64,000 bases of DNA from Pseudodesulfovibrio sp. zrk46 (GCF_012516435.1 NZ_CP051216.1:2498001-2562000); one strand, 5' to 3'. Numbered from the stretch's first letter, positions 7,599-16,818 are shown. Numbers and translations are program-made. The notes: generated by a model from the sequence alone, not told the origin.

Positions 7599-9737
7599 AT
7601 GAGTATTGTCCGTAGCATACCGGGTCGAATCCGTTTTGAAGCCGAATCCGAGCAGGCTGTGTTCTATCTTCAGGAGCAGCTGAGTGAGAGGTTAGGGGAA
7701 GAGTTTGGTGACGCCGAGTTCCGATACAGCAAGCGTTCCGGACGAGGGTTGGCCTTGTTCGCGGCGGATGCCCATTTGACGGAGCGCGTCGCCGACACCA
7801 TGAATTCCATTTTTGGAACGCCGGATCTTCCGTCCTTGCCGAGGTGCAAGACGGCTGATCCTGGTGATGAGGCTGCCTGCACCTTGCCCGCACTGAGTGG
7901 TGGGCTGCAGCAACCGGGTGCGATGGAAAATCCATTCTGGATCGTCGCCAAAAAAGTAGCCAATTTTTATATGACGCGGCTGCTCATGCCCATGTCACTT
8001 CGACCATATTGGACAGCGTTCAACGTAGCTCCACTCATATTTGAAGGCGTCAGGGCTTTGTTCCAGCGTAAGCTGAACGTGGCCGTTCTGGATGCGGCAG
8101 CCATCGGCGCTGCACTGGCCATGCGTGATTTCAATACTGCCGGTACCATTCATCTCCTGCTCGACATCAGTGAGACGCTAGAAGATTGGACCCGCGAGAA
8201 ATCCCGTAATGACCTTGAAGCGTTGTTTGCCGGTGATGGTAAACCCGTTTGGGTCATGAAGGGCGGTGCCGAGGTCCAGGTGCCACAGGATCAGCTTCAG
8301 GAGGGCGATCTCGTGATCGTTCGCTCCGGAGCCCGTATCCCGGTTGATGGCGTCGTCGCCGACGGCACCGCCATGGTCAATCAGTCTTCCATGACGGGAG
8401 AGCCGCTCTCGGTGAAACGCGGGCCCGGCAAGGAAGTCTATGCCGGAACCGTTGTGGAGGAGGGCAAGATCATCATCCTCTCCGAGGGCGTGGGCGACGA
8501 GACGCGATTTGCCAAGATCGCGCATGTCATCGCCGACTCCGAATCCATGAAGGCGGAGATACATGGACAGGCCGTTAAGATGGCTGACAAGATCGTGCCG
8601 TTCTCTTTCATTCTTTCAGGTGTCATTTTCGCCATCACCAGAAACTGGATGCAGGCCGCGGCCGTGCTCATGGCCGACTATTCGTGCGCCATCAAGATTT
8701 CCACCCCATTGGCCGTCCGCTCGGCCATGCTGGAGGCAGCCCACTGCGGCGCGTTGGTCAAGGGTGGCAAGCACATCGAGCAACTGTCCAAAGTGAATGC
8801 CATTGTCCTCGACAAGACCGGCACATTGACCCGGGCCACGCCGGAAGTGGTCGATGTCTGCCCGGTGAATGGCTATACGCGAGAATTCGTTCTTCGCAAT
8901 GCCGCGTGTATGGAAGAGCACTTTCCTCATCCCGTTGCCGATGCTGTTGTTCGCAAGGCCGATGAGGAAGGACTCATTCACCATGAGCGTCACGCCGAAG
9001 TGGAGTACATCCTCGCTCATGGCATATCGACGACACTCGATGGCAAGCGGATGATCCTTGGCAGTCGGCACTTCGTGAACGAAGACGAAGGTATCGACCT
9101 CCGTGAAGCCGACAAACAGATCGCGCGTTGTGTTGAAAACGGTTTGTCTACTTTGTACATGGCGGTGGGCAACGAGCTTGCTGGTGTTATCGCTTTGGAA
9201 GACCCGCTTCGCGATTCCGCATATCGATTCATCCGTCGTCTGGAAAACATTGGTATGGAGCGAATCATCATGCTGACTGGTGATGGAGAAGCGACTGCGC
9301 GTTCCGTTGCCGAGCAGCTTGATATCGAAGAGTTCTACGCTCAGGTGCTTCCCGAGGATAAGACCGAACTGGTCGAGTCATTGCGGGATGAAGGCTACAC
9401 CGTGGCCATGGTGGGCGATGGTATCAATGATTCGGCCGCCCTCAGTCGGTCTCATGTCGGTGTTTCTATGAAACACGGTGCGGATATCGCTCAGGAGGCG
9501 TGCGACGTCATGCTTACCAGTGAGCGCCTCGACAGCCTCATGGATGCCATGTCCCTGTCCAAGATGGTCATGCGTCGTATTAAGCGTAACTACCAGTTCA
9601 TTGTGGTGAGCAACACATTGTTTATCGGGCTTGGTGTGTTTGGTTTAATCAGCCCCGCAATGCTCGCTTTTCTGCATAACTCAGGCACGGTTCTGACTTG
9701 TGCGCAAAGCATGCGGCCCATGTTGCCGGAGCAATAG
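7599..9737 (+). CDS. P1B-type metal-transporting ATPase with SCA motif (FezB-like)
   Basis: 712 residues. The N-terminus begins with SIPGRIRFE, an HMA_2-like fold without CxxC. The P-type ATPase core is intact: TGEP at 266-269, DKTGTLT with phosphorylated Asp405, the P1B HP pair at 444-445, and GDGIND at 606-611. The membrane metal site normally CPC reads S362-C363-A364 followed by IKIS, which is the pattern I associate with the P1B-6 group that includes the ferrosome ATPase FezB of Desulfovibrio magneticus. It would move metal, probably iron, across the inner or granule membrane. A terminator follows. The substrate is inferred. Confidence 0.88.
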   Translation: MSIVRSIPGRIRFEAESEQAVFYLQEQLSERLGEEFGDAEFRYSKRSGRGLALFAADAHLTERVADTMNSIFGTPDLPSLPRCKTADPGDEAACTLPALSGGLQQPGAMENPFWIVAKKVANFYMTRLLMPMSLRPYWTAFNVAPLIFEGVRALFQRKLNVAVLDAAAIGAALAMRDFNTAGTIHLLLDISETLEDWTREKSRNDLEALFAGDGKPVWVMKGGAEVQVPQDQLQEGDLVIVRSGARIPVDGVVADGTAMVNQSSMTGEPLSVKRGPGKEVYAGTVVEEGKIIILSEGVGDETRFAKIAHVIADSESMKAEIHGQAVKMADKIVPFSFILSGVIFAITRNWMQAAAVLMADYSCAIKISTPLAVRSAMLEAAHCGALVKGGKHIEQLSKVNAIVLDKTGTLTRATPEVVDVCPVNGYTREFVLRNAACMEEHFPHPVADAVVRKADEEGLIHHERHAEVEYILAHGISTTLDGKRMILGSRHFVNEDEGIDLREADKQIARCVENGLSTLYMAVGNELAGVIALEDPLRDSAYRFIRRLENIGMERIIMLTGDGEATARSVAEQLDIEEFYAQVLPEDKTELVESLRDEGYTVAMVGDGINDSAALSRSHVGVSMKHGADIAQEACDVMLTSERLDSLMDAMSLSKMVMRRIKRNYQFIVVSNTLFIGLGVFGLISPAMLAFLHNSGTVLTCAQSMRPMLPEQ

Positions 9738-9756
9738 ATGCTCGTGAACAGTTTAA

Positions 9757-9791
9757 TAAAAAAAGCGCCTCCACTGCGGGGCGCTTTTTTT
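9757..9791 (+). terminator. Rho-independent terminator after P1B ATPase
   Basis: Stem AGCGCC / GGCGCT, flanked by seven A on the left and seven T on the right, 20 bp after the ATPase stop. Confidence 0.85.
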
Positions 9792-9948
9792 GTGAAAATA
9801 GACTTTAAAAGTCTGAAATACAAGATTCTTTGGATGTGCTGTGTTTTTGCAATGTCCGGGTTTTCGTTCTCAGCGTTTTGCAGCGCTTGTTGATACGGTG
9901 TATGTTCTGATCATTCATTAAAAGAGTATCCATAGGTGAGGTCTTCTC

Positions 9949-10395
9949 ATGAAAAAACTACTTCCCAAAAATCCCCTCGCAGCCGCCGGAGTAGGTGCGC
10001 TCGTCGGTGCCGGTATCGCCGGGTATCAAATGTGGACTCAATACAAGCAGGGTGATGTCTCCAAGCAGGAGGCTATCGCTGGCGTCGTAAAGCAGGGACT
10101 CTTGTTCGGCGGTGTTGCAGCAGCCAGTACATTTGCCGGCGGTCAAGGCGGTGGTGGCGTTGGTTTGGCGGCCATGTCCATCGTCGGGCTCAGTGGTCAG
10201 GGCGGTGGTGGTGGCGGAATGCTGCCTGGTATGATCGTTGACGCTCTCGGTTCCGGAGGTGGTGGCGGAGGCCAAGGCCGTGGGCGCAGGGGCAATGGTG
10301 GAGGCGGTCAATCTAATGGCTTGGTCTACCTCATTTCCGAATCCATCGCCGAGGCAATAACAGCTGATTCCCCCGAACAGGACTTGGAAAAGTAA
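9949..10395 (+). CDS. Glycine-rich glycine-zipper membrane protein C
   Basis: 148 residues. The N-terminal segment (about 9-26, LAAAGVGALVGAGIAGY) is a glycine zipper. A second hydrophobic patch (LLFGGVAAASTFAGG) follows, and the second half contains long GGGGG runs mixed with RGRR. The layout recalls glycine-rich magnetosome membrane proteins and the other mini-proteins of this cluster. No enzymatic motif. It has its own upstream region after the ATPase terminator, so it is probably a separate transcript. Structural role at a metal granule is inferred. Confidence 0.72.
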   Translation: MKKLLPKNPLAAAGVGALVGAGIAGYQMWTQYKQGDVSKQEAIAGVVKQGLLFGGVAAASTFAGGQGGGGVGLAAMSIVGLSGQGGGGGGMLPGMIVDALGSGGGGGGQGRGRRGNGGGGQSNGLVYLISESIAEAITADSPEQDLEK

Positions 10396-10477
10396 TCTGC
10401 CACAATTAGATCCCAAGGCATCTTTGGGATCCTGTTTACAGGACGCCTCAAAGTGAGATTGTCGATGTCCAGATATG

Positions 10478-10513
10478 AAGTCCCTTCACGGCAGGACCGT
10501 GAAGGGACTTTTG
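10478..10513. terminator. Strong bidirectional terminator
   Basis: Perfect 14-bp stem (AAGTCCCTTCACGG and its complement) with a 5-nt loop CAGGA and T/A tracts on the two sides. It separates the convergent genes at 9949 (+) and 10949 (-). Confidence 0.9.
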
Positions 10514-10514
10514 A

Positions 10515-10949
10515 TTACTTCATGAGAGTGCGCTTGTTTTGGTATAAGTGCAGGGCGAGCAGGTGGACGAACGCGACGCCAGCCACTACGTGCCATTTTT
10601 CAGAAAAGTATACGACACCCAGTGCGGCGGCGATGGATGTAAGGAGGCCTCGTTTTACGTACGTCCGTGCCTTCTTGCCGGTCATGGCCTTCTGCATGTT
10701 GCTGACGTTCGTCTTGACCTTGTTCATGTCAACGCCCAATGCCTCGGCTATCTTTTTGAGGATACTCTCGGTCGATACCTTGGTTTTGTCGAACAGGATG
10801 AGAATGCTGCCGATTCGCTTGTTGACCTGAACCTGGACAACACCCTTCAATTCCAAAAGGGAATCCCGTACGGCGTATCCGAATTCGGCAACCTTCAGAG
10901 CCTCATTCCTGAACCTGATCCGTCCCTGTATTACTGCTTCAGTGGTCAT
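10515..10949 (-). CDS. HMA-like membrane protein (ferrosome-like cluster)
   Basis: 144 residues. The N-terminal half (about 1-75) has an HMA_2-like pattern (IQGRIRFR, then a LKGVVQVQVNKRIGSILILFD strand pair) without a CxxC. The C-terminal half (about 98-135) has two hydrophobic segments in YVKRGLLTSIAAALGVVYF and VVAGVAFVHLLALHL. It is transcribed toward the ATPase cluster and shares the bidirectional terminator. It shares the GRIRF signature with the ATPase and the first cluster gene, so I group it with them. Confidence 0.7.
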   Translation of the reverse strand: MTTEAVIQGRIRFRNEALKVAEFGYAVRDSLLELKGVVQVQVNKRIGSILILFDKTKVSTESILKKIAEALGVDMNKVKTNVSNMQKAMTGKKARTYVKRGLLTSIAAALGVVYFSEKWHVVAGVAFVHLLALHLYQNKRTLMK

Positions 10950-11214
10950 GTATGACTCTCCTTGGTTTGTGACGAAATAGTTACCACTAGTTTTGCATTA
11001 AATTGTGAATAACTGTCAAACTCCGGGAACAATTATCAATGGGACAGAGGCTTCCGCTTTTTATTTCAGTGTCATACTCAGGAGGCAAGGTAGGCTCTGT
11101 ATACTTCCTAATTAGTTTTTTTCGTCCATCTGATTATCATGGCATTGCTACAAATCACTGGGTGCGCTACGTTTGTAGTAAGAATTCCGATTTATTAGTT
11201 GAAGTCGAGTCAAT

Positions 11215-13545
11215 ATGACGATGGCGGAAGGGATGAAGAAACAGAGTCTTTTAAAAAATCTTCCCTTGAGACAGAAGCTGTTCCTTGGGACTTCATTAGG
11301 CACCATGCTGGTAGTCGCCGCAACCAGTTTGGTTTTGTTTGGGGTTCTGCATTCTTCTGTCGATCGCGATATCAAGAATCATCTATCTAACAGCACGCAT
11401 TCCATCCTGAATCTTGTCCGTACCTCGGTGGAGACGGCAATTCGCAATCATCTTAGGGCAATAGCTGAAAAGAATCTGGAGATAGTCGCTCGTTTCTACT
11501 CGTTGTCTGAGAAGGGCATACTGAGTGAAGAGGAGGCAAAATCTCAAGCAGCCGAAGTCCTCTTGAGCCAGACGATCGGGCAGACCGGATACATCTTTTG
11601 TGTCAGCAGCAAAGGCATAATGGAGGTTCACCCCAAGCCCGGGATGCAGGGGGCAGACGTCAGCAAGTTCCCTTTGAACAAAAGGCAGCGCAATCAGAAA
11701 ATCGGTTATATTGAGTATGAATGGGCCAACCCCGGAGACCCCAAGCCGCAGGCCAAGGCTTTGTACATGACCTATTTCGCGCCTTGGGACTGGATTATCT
11801 CAGTCTCCTCCTATCGGCGAGAGTTCAGTGAATTGGTTCAGCTGGAAGATTTTCGAGACAGTGTCCTTGAACACAAATTCGGAGATACCGGCTATTCCTT
11901 TGTCATGGATCAAACGGGCAAGCTCATCATCCATCCCACACTCGAGGGGATAAACACCGCGACCTCTTCTGATCCCCAAGGTAATGCTTTCCCCAGGGAT
12001 CTTCTTGAGACTGGTCGCGGCACCGTGGTTTATGACTGGATCAACCCGGGGGATACCGAATACAGAAAGAAAATTGCGGTTTTTGATTCCATTCCCGAGT
12101 TGGGATGGATCGTTGCTTCCACCGGATATTTGGATGAGGTCGAAAGCCCACTTCATCTATTGGCGTATGTCATTGTCGGGACAACTCTCGCTATGATCAT
12201 AGCGCTTTTTGTGATGTCGTGGTGGATATCAAAGGTTGTTACTCAGCCGTTGCCCATATTGATGAAGGCATTCAGTGACGGTTCACGTGGGAACCTGTCT
12301 CTACGCATGGATGAAAAGCTGGGCGGCGAGTTTGGCAAGTTGGCGACCTACTACAACCGTTTCATGGATAGCCTGGAAGAGTCTCGCGCCAGCTTGGCCG
12401 AATCAGAGGAGAAGTATCGCGAAATATTTGAGCAAGCGGTTGAAGGCATGTTTCAAGTGAACCCCGACGGGACTTTTGCCAATCTCAATCCTGCCATGGC
12501 ACAGATATTCGGCTATTCTTCTCCTCAGCAAATGGTGGCGGAAGTCGCAGACATTGCACACCAAGTCTATGTCCATTCAGAAGATAGAAAGGCGATCTAC
12601 GACGAACTCTTCGAGAAGGGTAAGGTGGTTGGAAAGTCGATTCAAATGCTGCGTCGGGATCGCTCGATTTTTTGGGGCGAACTGTCTGTCAGGGCAGTGG
12701 TGGATCGTAGCGGAGAGATCGTTCTTGTAGAGGGCATCGTCAAGGATGTTACCGCTCAACACGATCTCATGGAAAGCCTCTCTCTGGCTCAGAAAAACGC
12801 TGAGACCGCCAGCCAACTCAAGTCGGATTTTCTGGTCATGGTTTCACATGAAATGCGGACGCCCCTCACGTCGATTTTGGGCTTTACCCAAATGATCAAG
12901 AAGAAGTTAACGGGGAAGGGGTTCCGGAATTCGGCAGGGTCACAGGCCAGCGTGGTCAAAACGCTTGAGCGCGTAATGGGCAACTTGGATATTGTGGAGA
13001 TTGAGAGTCAGCGCTTGGCAAAGCATGTTGATGACATGATGGAATTTGCCAGTCTGAAGGCTGGCGAAGTGCTGTTGTGCATCAAGCCTACCCGCCCCAT
13101 CGATTTAGCTGCGCCGGTGGTGGAGGCCGTATCTGCTACAGCTGAGTCCAAAGGGTATTCCGTGGAGTTCGATGTTGAGGAAGATCTGCCCAGTGTCGTG
13201 GCGGATCATGATCGCATCGTGCAAGTACTGACCCATCTCCTCAACAATGCCGTGAAGTTCACTTCAGCTGGTGGCGTTGCTCTGTCGGCTGTCGAAGGTG
13301 ACGGAGAAATTGTTTTTGCCGTCAGGGACTCCGGTCCCGGTATCCCACCGGAATCCGTTGATCGAGTGTTTGATCATTTTACACAGCTTGGTGATGTGGA
13401 TACGGACAAGCCACAAGGTGCAGGTCTGGGGCTCGCGGTTTGTCGAAGTATCATCGCTCTTCACAATGGTCGCATCTGGTGTGAATCCGAAGTTGGCCAG
13501 GGCAGTGTGTTCTATTTCAGCCTTCCTTTGGCTCCTTCTTCTTGA
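11215..13545 (+). CDS. Membrane sensor histidine kinase (double Cache, HAMP, PAS)
   Basis: 776 residues. TM1 at about 25-45; a periplasmic region with two Cache_2-type repeats (GQTGYIFCVSSKG and GDTGYSFVMDQTG); TM2 near 318-340; HAMP; PAS around 400-520 (EKYREIFEQAVEGMF); HisKA with phospho-acceptor H545 in VSHEMRTPL; HATPase to the end (GAGLGLAVC). There is no receiver domain and no response regulator nearby, so its partner is elsewhere. It probably senses a small organic ligand. The start lacks a strong ribosome site. Confidence 0.92.
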   Translation: MTMAEGMKKQSLLKNLPLRQKLFLGTSLGTMLVVAATSLVLFGVLHSSVDRDIKNHLSNSTHSILNLVRTSVETAIRNHLRAIAEKNLEIVARFYSLSEKGILSEEEAKSQAAEVLLSQTIGQTGYIFCVSSKGIMEVHPKPGMQGADVSKFPLNKRQRNQKIGYIEYEWANPGDPKPQAKALYMTYFAPWDWIISVSSYRREFSELVQLEDFRDSVLEHKFGDTGYSFVMDQTGKLIIHPTLEGINTATSSDPQGNAFPRDLLETGRGTVVYDWINPGDTEYRKKIAVFDSIPELGWIVASTGYLDEVESPLHLLAYVIVGTTLAMIIALFVMSWWISKVVTQPLPILMKAFSDGSRGNLSLRMDEKLGGEFGKLATYYNRFMDSLEESRASLAESEEKYREIFEQAVEGMFQVNPDGTFANLNPAMAQIFGYSSPQQMVAEVADIAHQVYVHSEDRKAIYDELFEKGKVVGKSIQMLRRDRSIFWGELSVRAVVDRSGEIVLVEGIVKDVTAQHDLMESLSLAQKNAETASQLKSDFLVMVSHEMRTPLTSILGFTQMIKKKLTGKGFRNSAGSQASVVKTLERVMGNLDIVEIESQRLAKHVDDMMEFASLKAGEVLLCIKPTRPIDLAAPVVEAVSATAESKGYSVEFDVEEDLPSVVADHDRIVQVLTHLLNNAVKFTSAGGVALSAVEGDGEIVFAVRDSGPGIPPESVDRVFDHFTQLGDVDTDKPQGAGLGLAVCRSIIALHNGRIWCESEVGQGSVFYFSLPLAPSS

Positions 13546-13592
13546 TGTGCTATGTTTGAGTGTTCATGAGGGCATAGGTTCGATGCGCAAAG

Positions 13593-13617
13593 AAAAGGCC
13601 TGCATAACAGGCCTTTT
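13593..13617 (+). terminator. Terminator after histidine kinase
   Basis: Stem AAAAGGCCTG / CAGGCCTTTT with a 5-nt loop, about 45 bp after the kinase stop. Confidence 0.8.
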
Positions 13618-13811
13618 GTGCTTTTGGCGGAAATGTGCAGATGTGTATGCCCCTGCGAATTGTGGAAAAAGTTAATGCAGTATGATCAGGGAAGATTCGC
13701 TATCTTGGGCACTGTTGCTTCTGGCTGGAACCCTATAGTCGCTCATGATTTATGTGCGCTACGAAGCGCTGGGCGATCATCGTGAGGGCTAGGCCAGACA
13801 TGCAATCGGCA

Positions 13812-14033
13812 TTAAGCCCACCAAATTGAACGTGCTGGCGGATTTCCGAAGGTGGTGAAGTCGTCTCCGGACTCATTGAGCACATCGTCCAACTCAACGA
13901 TGGTGAAATCGTATCCTTCTTCATTCGCCGTAGATACAAATTCTTCTTTGGTGCGGATGGCGTTATACTTCAGCTTAACATCCTTGTTCTCGCCGCCTGC
14001 GATCAACAGACGTTCCACTTCTTTTTTAGACAT
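13812..14033 (-). CDS. Nif11-domain leader-type peptide (possible RiPP precursor)
   Basis: 73 residues. Residues 1-50 match the Nif11 leader pattern: MSKKEVERLL at the start, an RTKEEFVSTANEEGYDFT block, then VELDDVLNESGDD. Such leaders (NHLP family) direct modifying enzymes to a C-terminal core; the short tail here reads GNPPARSIWWA with no Cys and few Ser/Thr. No maturase, LanM-type cyclase or peptidase-transporter gene lies within the window. AAGGAG is placed 7 bp before the chosen ATG, supporting this start over the upstream one at 14054. Confidence 0.65.
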   Translation of the reverse strand: MSKKEVERLLIAGGENKDVKLKYNAIRTKEEFVSTANEEGYDFTIVELDDVLNESGDDFTTFGNPPARSIWWA

Positions 14034-14433
14034 GGTCATACTCCTTTTTGGCAAAGTAAATGATGGTTTTTTAACAATTATGTACAGAAAACGGTGACAT
14101 TGGCATCATTAGTAAGGGTCTTGCCAGTTCTGTGCCGAGAGTTGTGAAGCAGAGGCTACAGATGTTGAAGTGACTCTCTTCCACCTCGCGACATTACTTG
14201 TGGAAGGGGATGTGTTGGTTGGAGCTTGGTGCTACCAACGCGATGGGATCGATGAATTGTCATTGATTTTGTTTGACCACAATAAGGTACGAGAGCCTCA
14301 CGCTGCGAGCATCGCTTCTCCAAACGACATGGGGATTTTCATGAAATTCATATTCATACCTAATAAAGTATGAATCTTGACTACACAGGTCGAATCCTCC
14401 AGAGAATGAAACTAAACACATTTGGAGGTTCTC
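14034..14433. other. Intergenic region, divergent promoters
   Basis: Four hundred bases between the divergent Nif11-leader gene and the CGGC gene. A 67-codon ORF at 14170-14373 (+) has no ribosome site and no recognisable motif, and I do not call it. The region should hold both promoters, but I cannot assign convincing -35/-10 pairs. Confidence 0.4.
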
Positions 14434-14799
14434 ATGGAGAAGATATTGATTATTGGCTGTCGTAATACCATGGATGACGTGTGTATCGGCTGTTCTCGCT
14501 GTTTAGTCGCTTTCAACCGGAGAGAGGGTGCCTTTGAACGCTACAAGGACATGGACGCTGAGGTCCTGGGTATTCTCAATTGTGGCGGGTGTCCTGGCGC
14601 GAGCATCGTTCCGAGACTGGCCCAGGTGAAACTGTGGAACATGCCCTTGGACGAGCAACCCACCAAAGTCCATATCGGCCCTTGTTTGGCGGATCACTGC
14701 CATTATTACGATGATCTCGTTACCAAGATCAAAGTCAAGTCTGGCATCGAAGTCATTGAGGGTAGCCATCCCTATATGCCTGAGAAAATCTGGGGATAA
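14434..14799 (+). CDS. CGGC domain protein
   Basis: 121 residues, cytoplasmic. Contains CxxCSRC near 13-18, the family-naming CGGC near 47-50 (LNCGGCPGAS) and further Cys/His in IGPCLADHCHYY. The family is proposed to bind metal or an Fe-S cluster; its role is unknown. TTTGGAGG is 7 bp before the chosen ATG, and a TTG further upstream overlaps that site. Followed by a clear terminator, so it is monocistronic. Confidence 0.82.
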   Translation: MEKILIIGCRNTMDDVCIGCSRCLVAFNRREGAFERYKDMDAEVLGILNCGGCPGASIVPRLAQVKLWNMPLDEQPTKVHIGPCLADHCHYYDDLVTKIKVKSGIEVIEGSHPYMPEKIWG

Positions 14800-14820
14800 G
14801 AATCAAGGAATAAAGGTGAA

Positions 14821-14862
14821 AGCGGACATCCTAACGAAGGTTGGGGTGTCCGCTCTTTTTTT
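14821..14862 (+). terminator. Terminator after CGGC gene
   Basis: Stem AGCGGACATCC with near-complement GGTGTCCGCT, then a run of T. Confidence 0.88.
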
Positions 14863-14893
14863 GGGGTTTGTGGTTCTTTATACACTGATAGTA

Positions 14894-14918
14894 GTGCGTT
14901 GTGACAGGTGCTTTACGA
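14894..14918 (+). repeat. 25-bp direct repeat, left copy
   Basis: Matches 16959-16983 at 23 of 25 positions (core TGTGACAGGTG). The two copies bracket the AT-rich patch with the frameshifted gene and selC. Confidence 0.55.
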
Positions 14919-14996
14919 TATGATGGTTGAGCGTATAAAGAAGGTGGGCTGCGCTTGCGCCCCGAAGAGTGGAATTGCGGCGAGAAAGGTATCCTT

Positions 14997-15128
14997 ATGG
15001 ATTTGCTGGTTCCATTTGGCGGTCTGGAGAGGGTTGTGGAAGAATTGAATGCAAAAGTTTTTAAAAGCGCTAAGCCTTTTACCGTTGCTGATTTGATGAG
15101 GGAGAGGCTAGGTGGGGATGATGTCTAA
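14997..15128 (+). CDS. Small hypothetical protein, 43 residues
   Basis: Short ORF (MDLLVPFGGLERVVEELNAK at its start) preceded by AAAGG. Its end overlaps in another frame with possible ATG codons of the next, frameshifted gene, suggesting translational coupling. No family recognised. Being short and within an AT-rich patch, it could be spurious. Confidence 0.45.
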   Translation: MDLLVPFGGLERVVEELNAKVFKSAKPFTVADLMRERLGGDDV

Positions 15129-15180
15129 TAAAAATAGATTGGAAATTAGTAAGGTCTCCCCGGTTTCCAGGGAGGAAAGA

Positions 15181-16390
15181 GTGAAAAGGAAATGGCCAAT
15201 TAGACAGTTGATTGTTGCTTTTATCCTGTCGGTGCTTTTGGGGGGGGGGAGCTTTGATCCATTATGGATCACATCTTATTCTGCCTAACTCGTATTCGCC
15301 TTGGTATCATATGCCGCTCCCAAGCTCTATCGCCCACGAGCTTGTGGTTACTGTTGAGAGCAAAGGGAAGACATATACTGAACGAAGAATTGTTCGGGAA
15401 CATGACTATGTAGGATTCTCAACCTATGGGCCTTTGCCAAATACTTTGTCCATCACCACTGTCGTTGTCCCTCTTGAAGGCTGCAGTGCTCTCATTGTTG
15501 ACTTTGATCGGTATCTACGCGGAACGGATATCAAGATAACCGGTTCTCGGTGTTACTATGTTGATGATCTCGATTCACCAAATGTTGTAAAGGAATTCAT
15601 CTATTATTTTGACAAAGGAATTGCTGCCAATACGAGTGATTTCGTCACAAATATGAGTATTTCATTTGATCGATACTACGGCAATGAAGATTTTAGCGAT
15701 TCTTCAGAGGTGAAGTATGATTTAACCAACTTTGATGTTGTAGCTCCTGATGGCGCCTATAATTCATATCATCACGCTCTTTCAAGACTTGGTATCGACC
15801 AACCAGTTAAATACAGGCTGTTCAGGGCGCTTCTTGGTACGGCGATTATGCGTAATGAAAATGGAAGTTTTTCAATGGTGAAAAAAGGGCAGCTTCCTAA
15901 ATACAATGATGAGAAAGGCAGAACCCCTGATTTGTTTTGGGGAAATTATTACGATGAAGGATATGTCCCTAAAGGGACGGACATGGTCTTGAAAGGATAC
16001 GATATATCATATTTTGACTACACAGATAGTTTGCAGTTTTACAATCTGTGCTCATTGAAAAGCCCTTCTGAAAATGTCAAGCCGGTTTCATTTATTATGA
16101 AAGACCATCAATGGGTTTCAACTAGCACGACAAGTTGTCTTGAATCATATTTTCAAGCAACTGATTTAAATAAAAATCCAATTGCTACGGTCAATCCTGA
16201 TGAAGCTTATTTCTCGTATTTTCTTAGCCCTGAGTTTGATGAGGGTGAGATTCCTGTAAGGATTGGAGATATCGTGTATCGATTTGGTGATGTCAAGAAT
16301 GAATTTGTGTACTCAGCAGTCAGTGATGTAATTTTTTATATATATGGCTTTGAGTATTTAACGCTTCCCGTATTTTCTGATCCCAAATAA
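15181..16390 (+). CDS. Membrane-anchored hypothetical protein interrupted by a frameshift at a 10-G tract
   Basis: GGAGG precedes a GTG at 15181 that opens a signal-anchor (KRKWPIRQLIVAFILSVLL). A 10-G tract at 15240-15249 puts the following 380 codons one frame away: read as written, the first frame stops soon after, at 15288. With nine G the frames join as a single protein of about 400 residues. The body is rich in Tyr, Asp and Ser with a few cysteines, and resembles nothing known to me. Base composition is clearly AT-richer than neighbours, suggesting acquisition. It is either phase-variable, a pseudogene or a homopolymer sequencing error. Confidence 0.6.
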
Positions 16391-16709
16391 TAGGTTTTAA
16401 AACTTGTGGGCAATAAGGATTATCACATTAACAGCTATGCACGTAAATCTGGATTTGTCTATGCTAGTCGGGGGGCAGAAGTCGATCGTGGGGAGAACTC
16501 ATTAGGGTTTGTAATTATCTGCACGCGTATTAGGCATGACTCCTATACGTATTCGCCTATAGAGTTAAATGCTCAACACGTTGGAGTGATTCGACGCTGG
16601 CATCAGCTTTTTGCCCCTAGAAGGCAGGTCGTGGTGTTGGGAGTAGTGTTGGGACACTCTTGAGAAACAAGAAAAGCCGACCATTTCTGAACGGCTATTT
16701 ATTCAATAG
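16391..16709. other. AT-rich intergenic region
   Basis: About 320 bases between the frameshifted gene and selC. An 85-codon ORF at 16406-16663 begins with GTG, has no ribosome site and shows no family features, so I do not call it. Only the hairpin next to selC stands out. Confidence 0.4.
16673..16698 (-). terminator. Hairpin downstream of selC
   Basis: Read on the minus strand, stem AGCCG / CGGCT is followed by TTTTCTTG, about 14 bp after the tRNA end. Confidence 0.55.
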
Positions 16710-16803
16710 TGGCGGAAGCGTACAGGAGTCGAACCTGCCTACGACATCACTGCCGTACATTGGTTTTGAAGACCAAGCGCCACACCGGTGACGAAACGCT
16801 TCC
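16710..16803 (-). tRNA. selC: tRNA-Sec (UCA anticodon)
   Basis: 94 bases with encoded CCA. It begins GGAAGCG and ends CGCTTCCGCCA, has the long variable arm expected of tRNA-Sec, and the anticodon loop CTTCAAA carries UCA. Acceptor, GGTTCGACTCC T-arm and CACCGGTG D-region closely parallel E. coli selC. It decodes UGA as selenocysteine; a UGA-containing gene is present at 46761-47000. Confidence 0.96.
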
Positions 16804-16818
16804 GTGGATTTGATCGAA

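Noticed and set aside
11024..11150. Half Fur boxes (AATTATCA, TGATTATCAT) between the HMA-like membrane protein and the histidine kinase
   Set aside because: Only one half-site each matches; too weak to list as operators.
14170..14373. 67-codon ORF between the Nif11-leader and CGGC genes
   Set aside because: No ribosome site, no motif, in an intergenic region that must hold two promoters.
16406..16663. 85-codon ORF before selC
   Set aside because: GTG start without ribosome site and no protein-like features.
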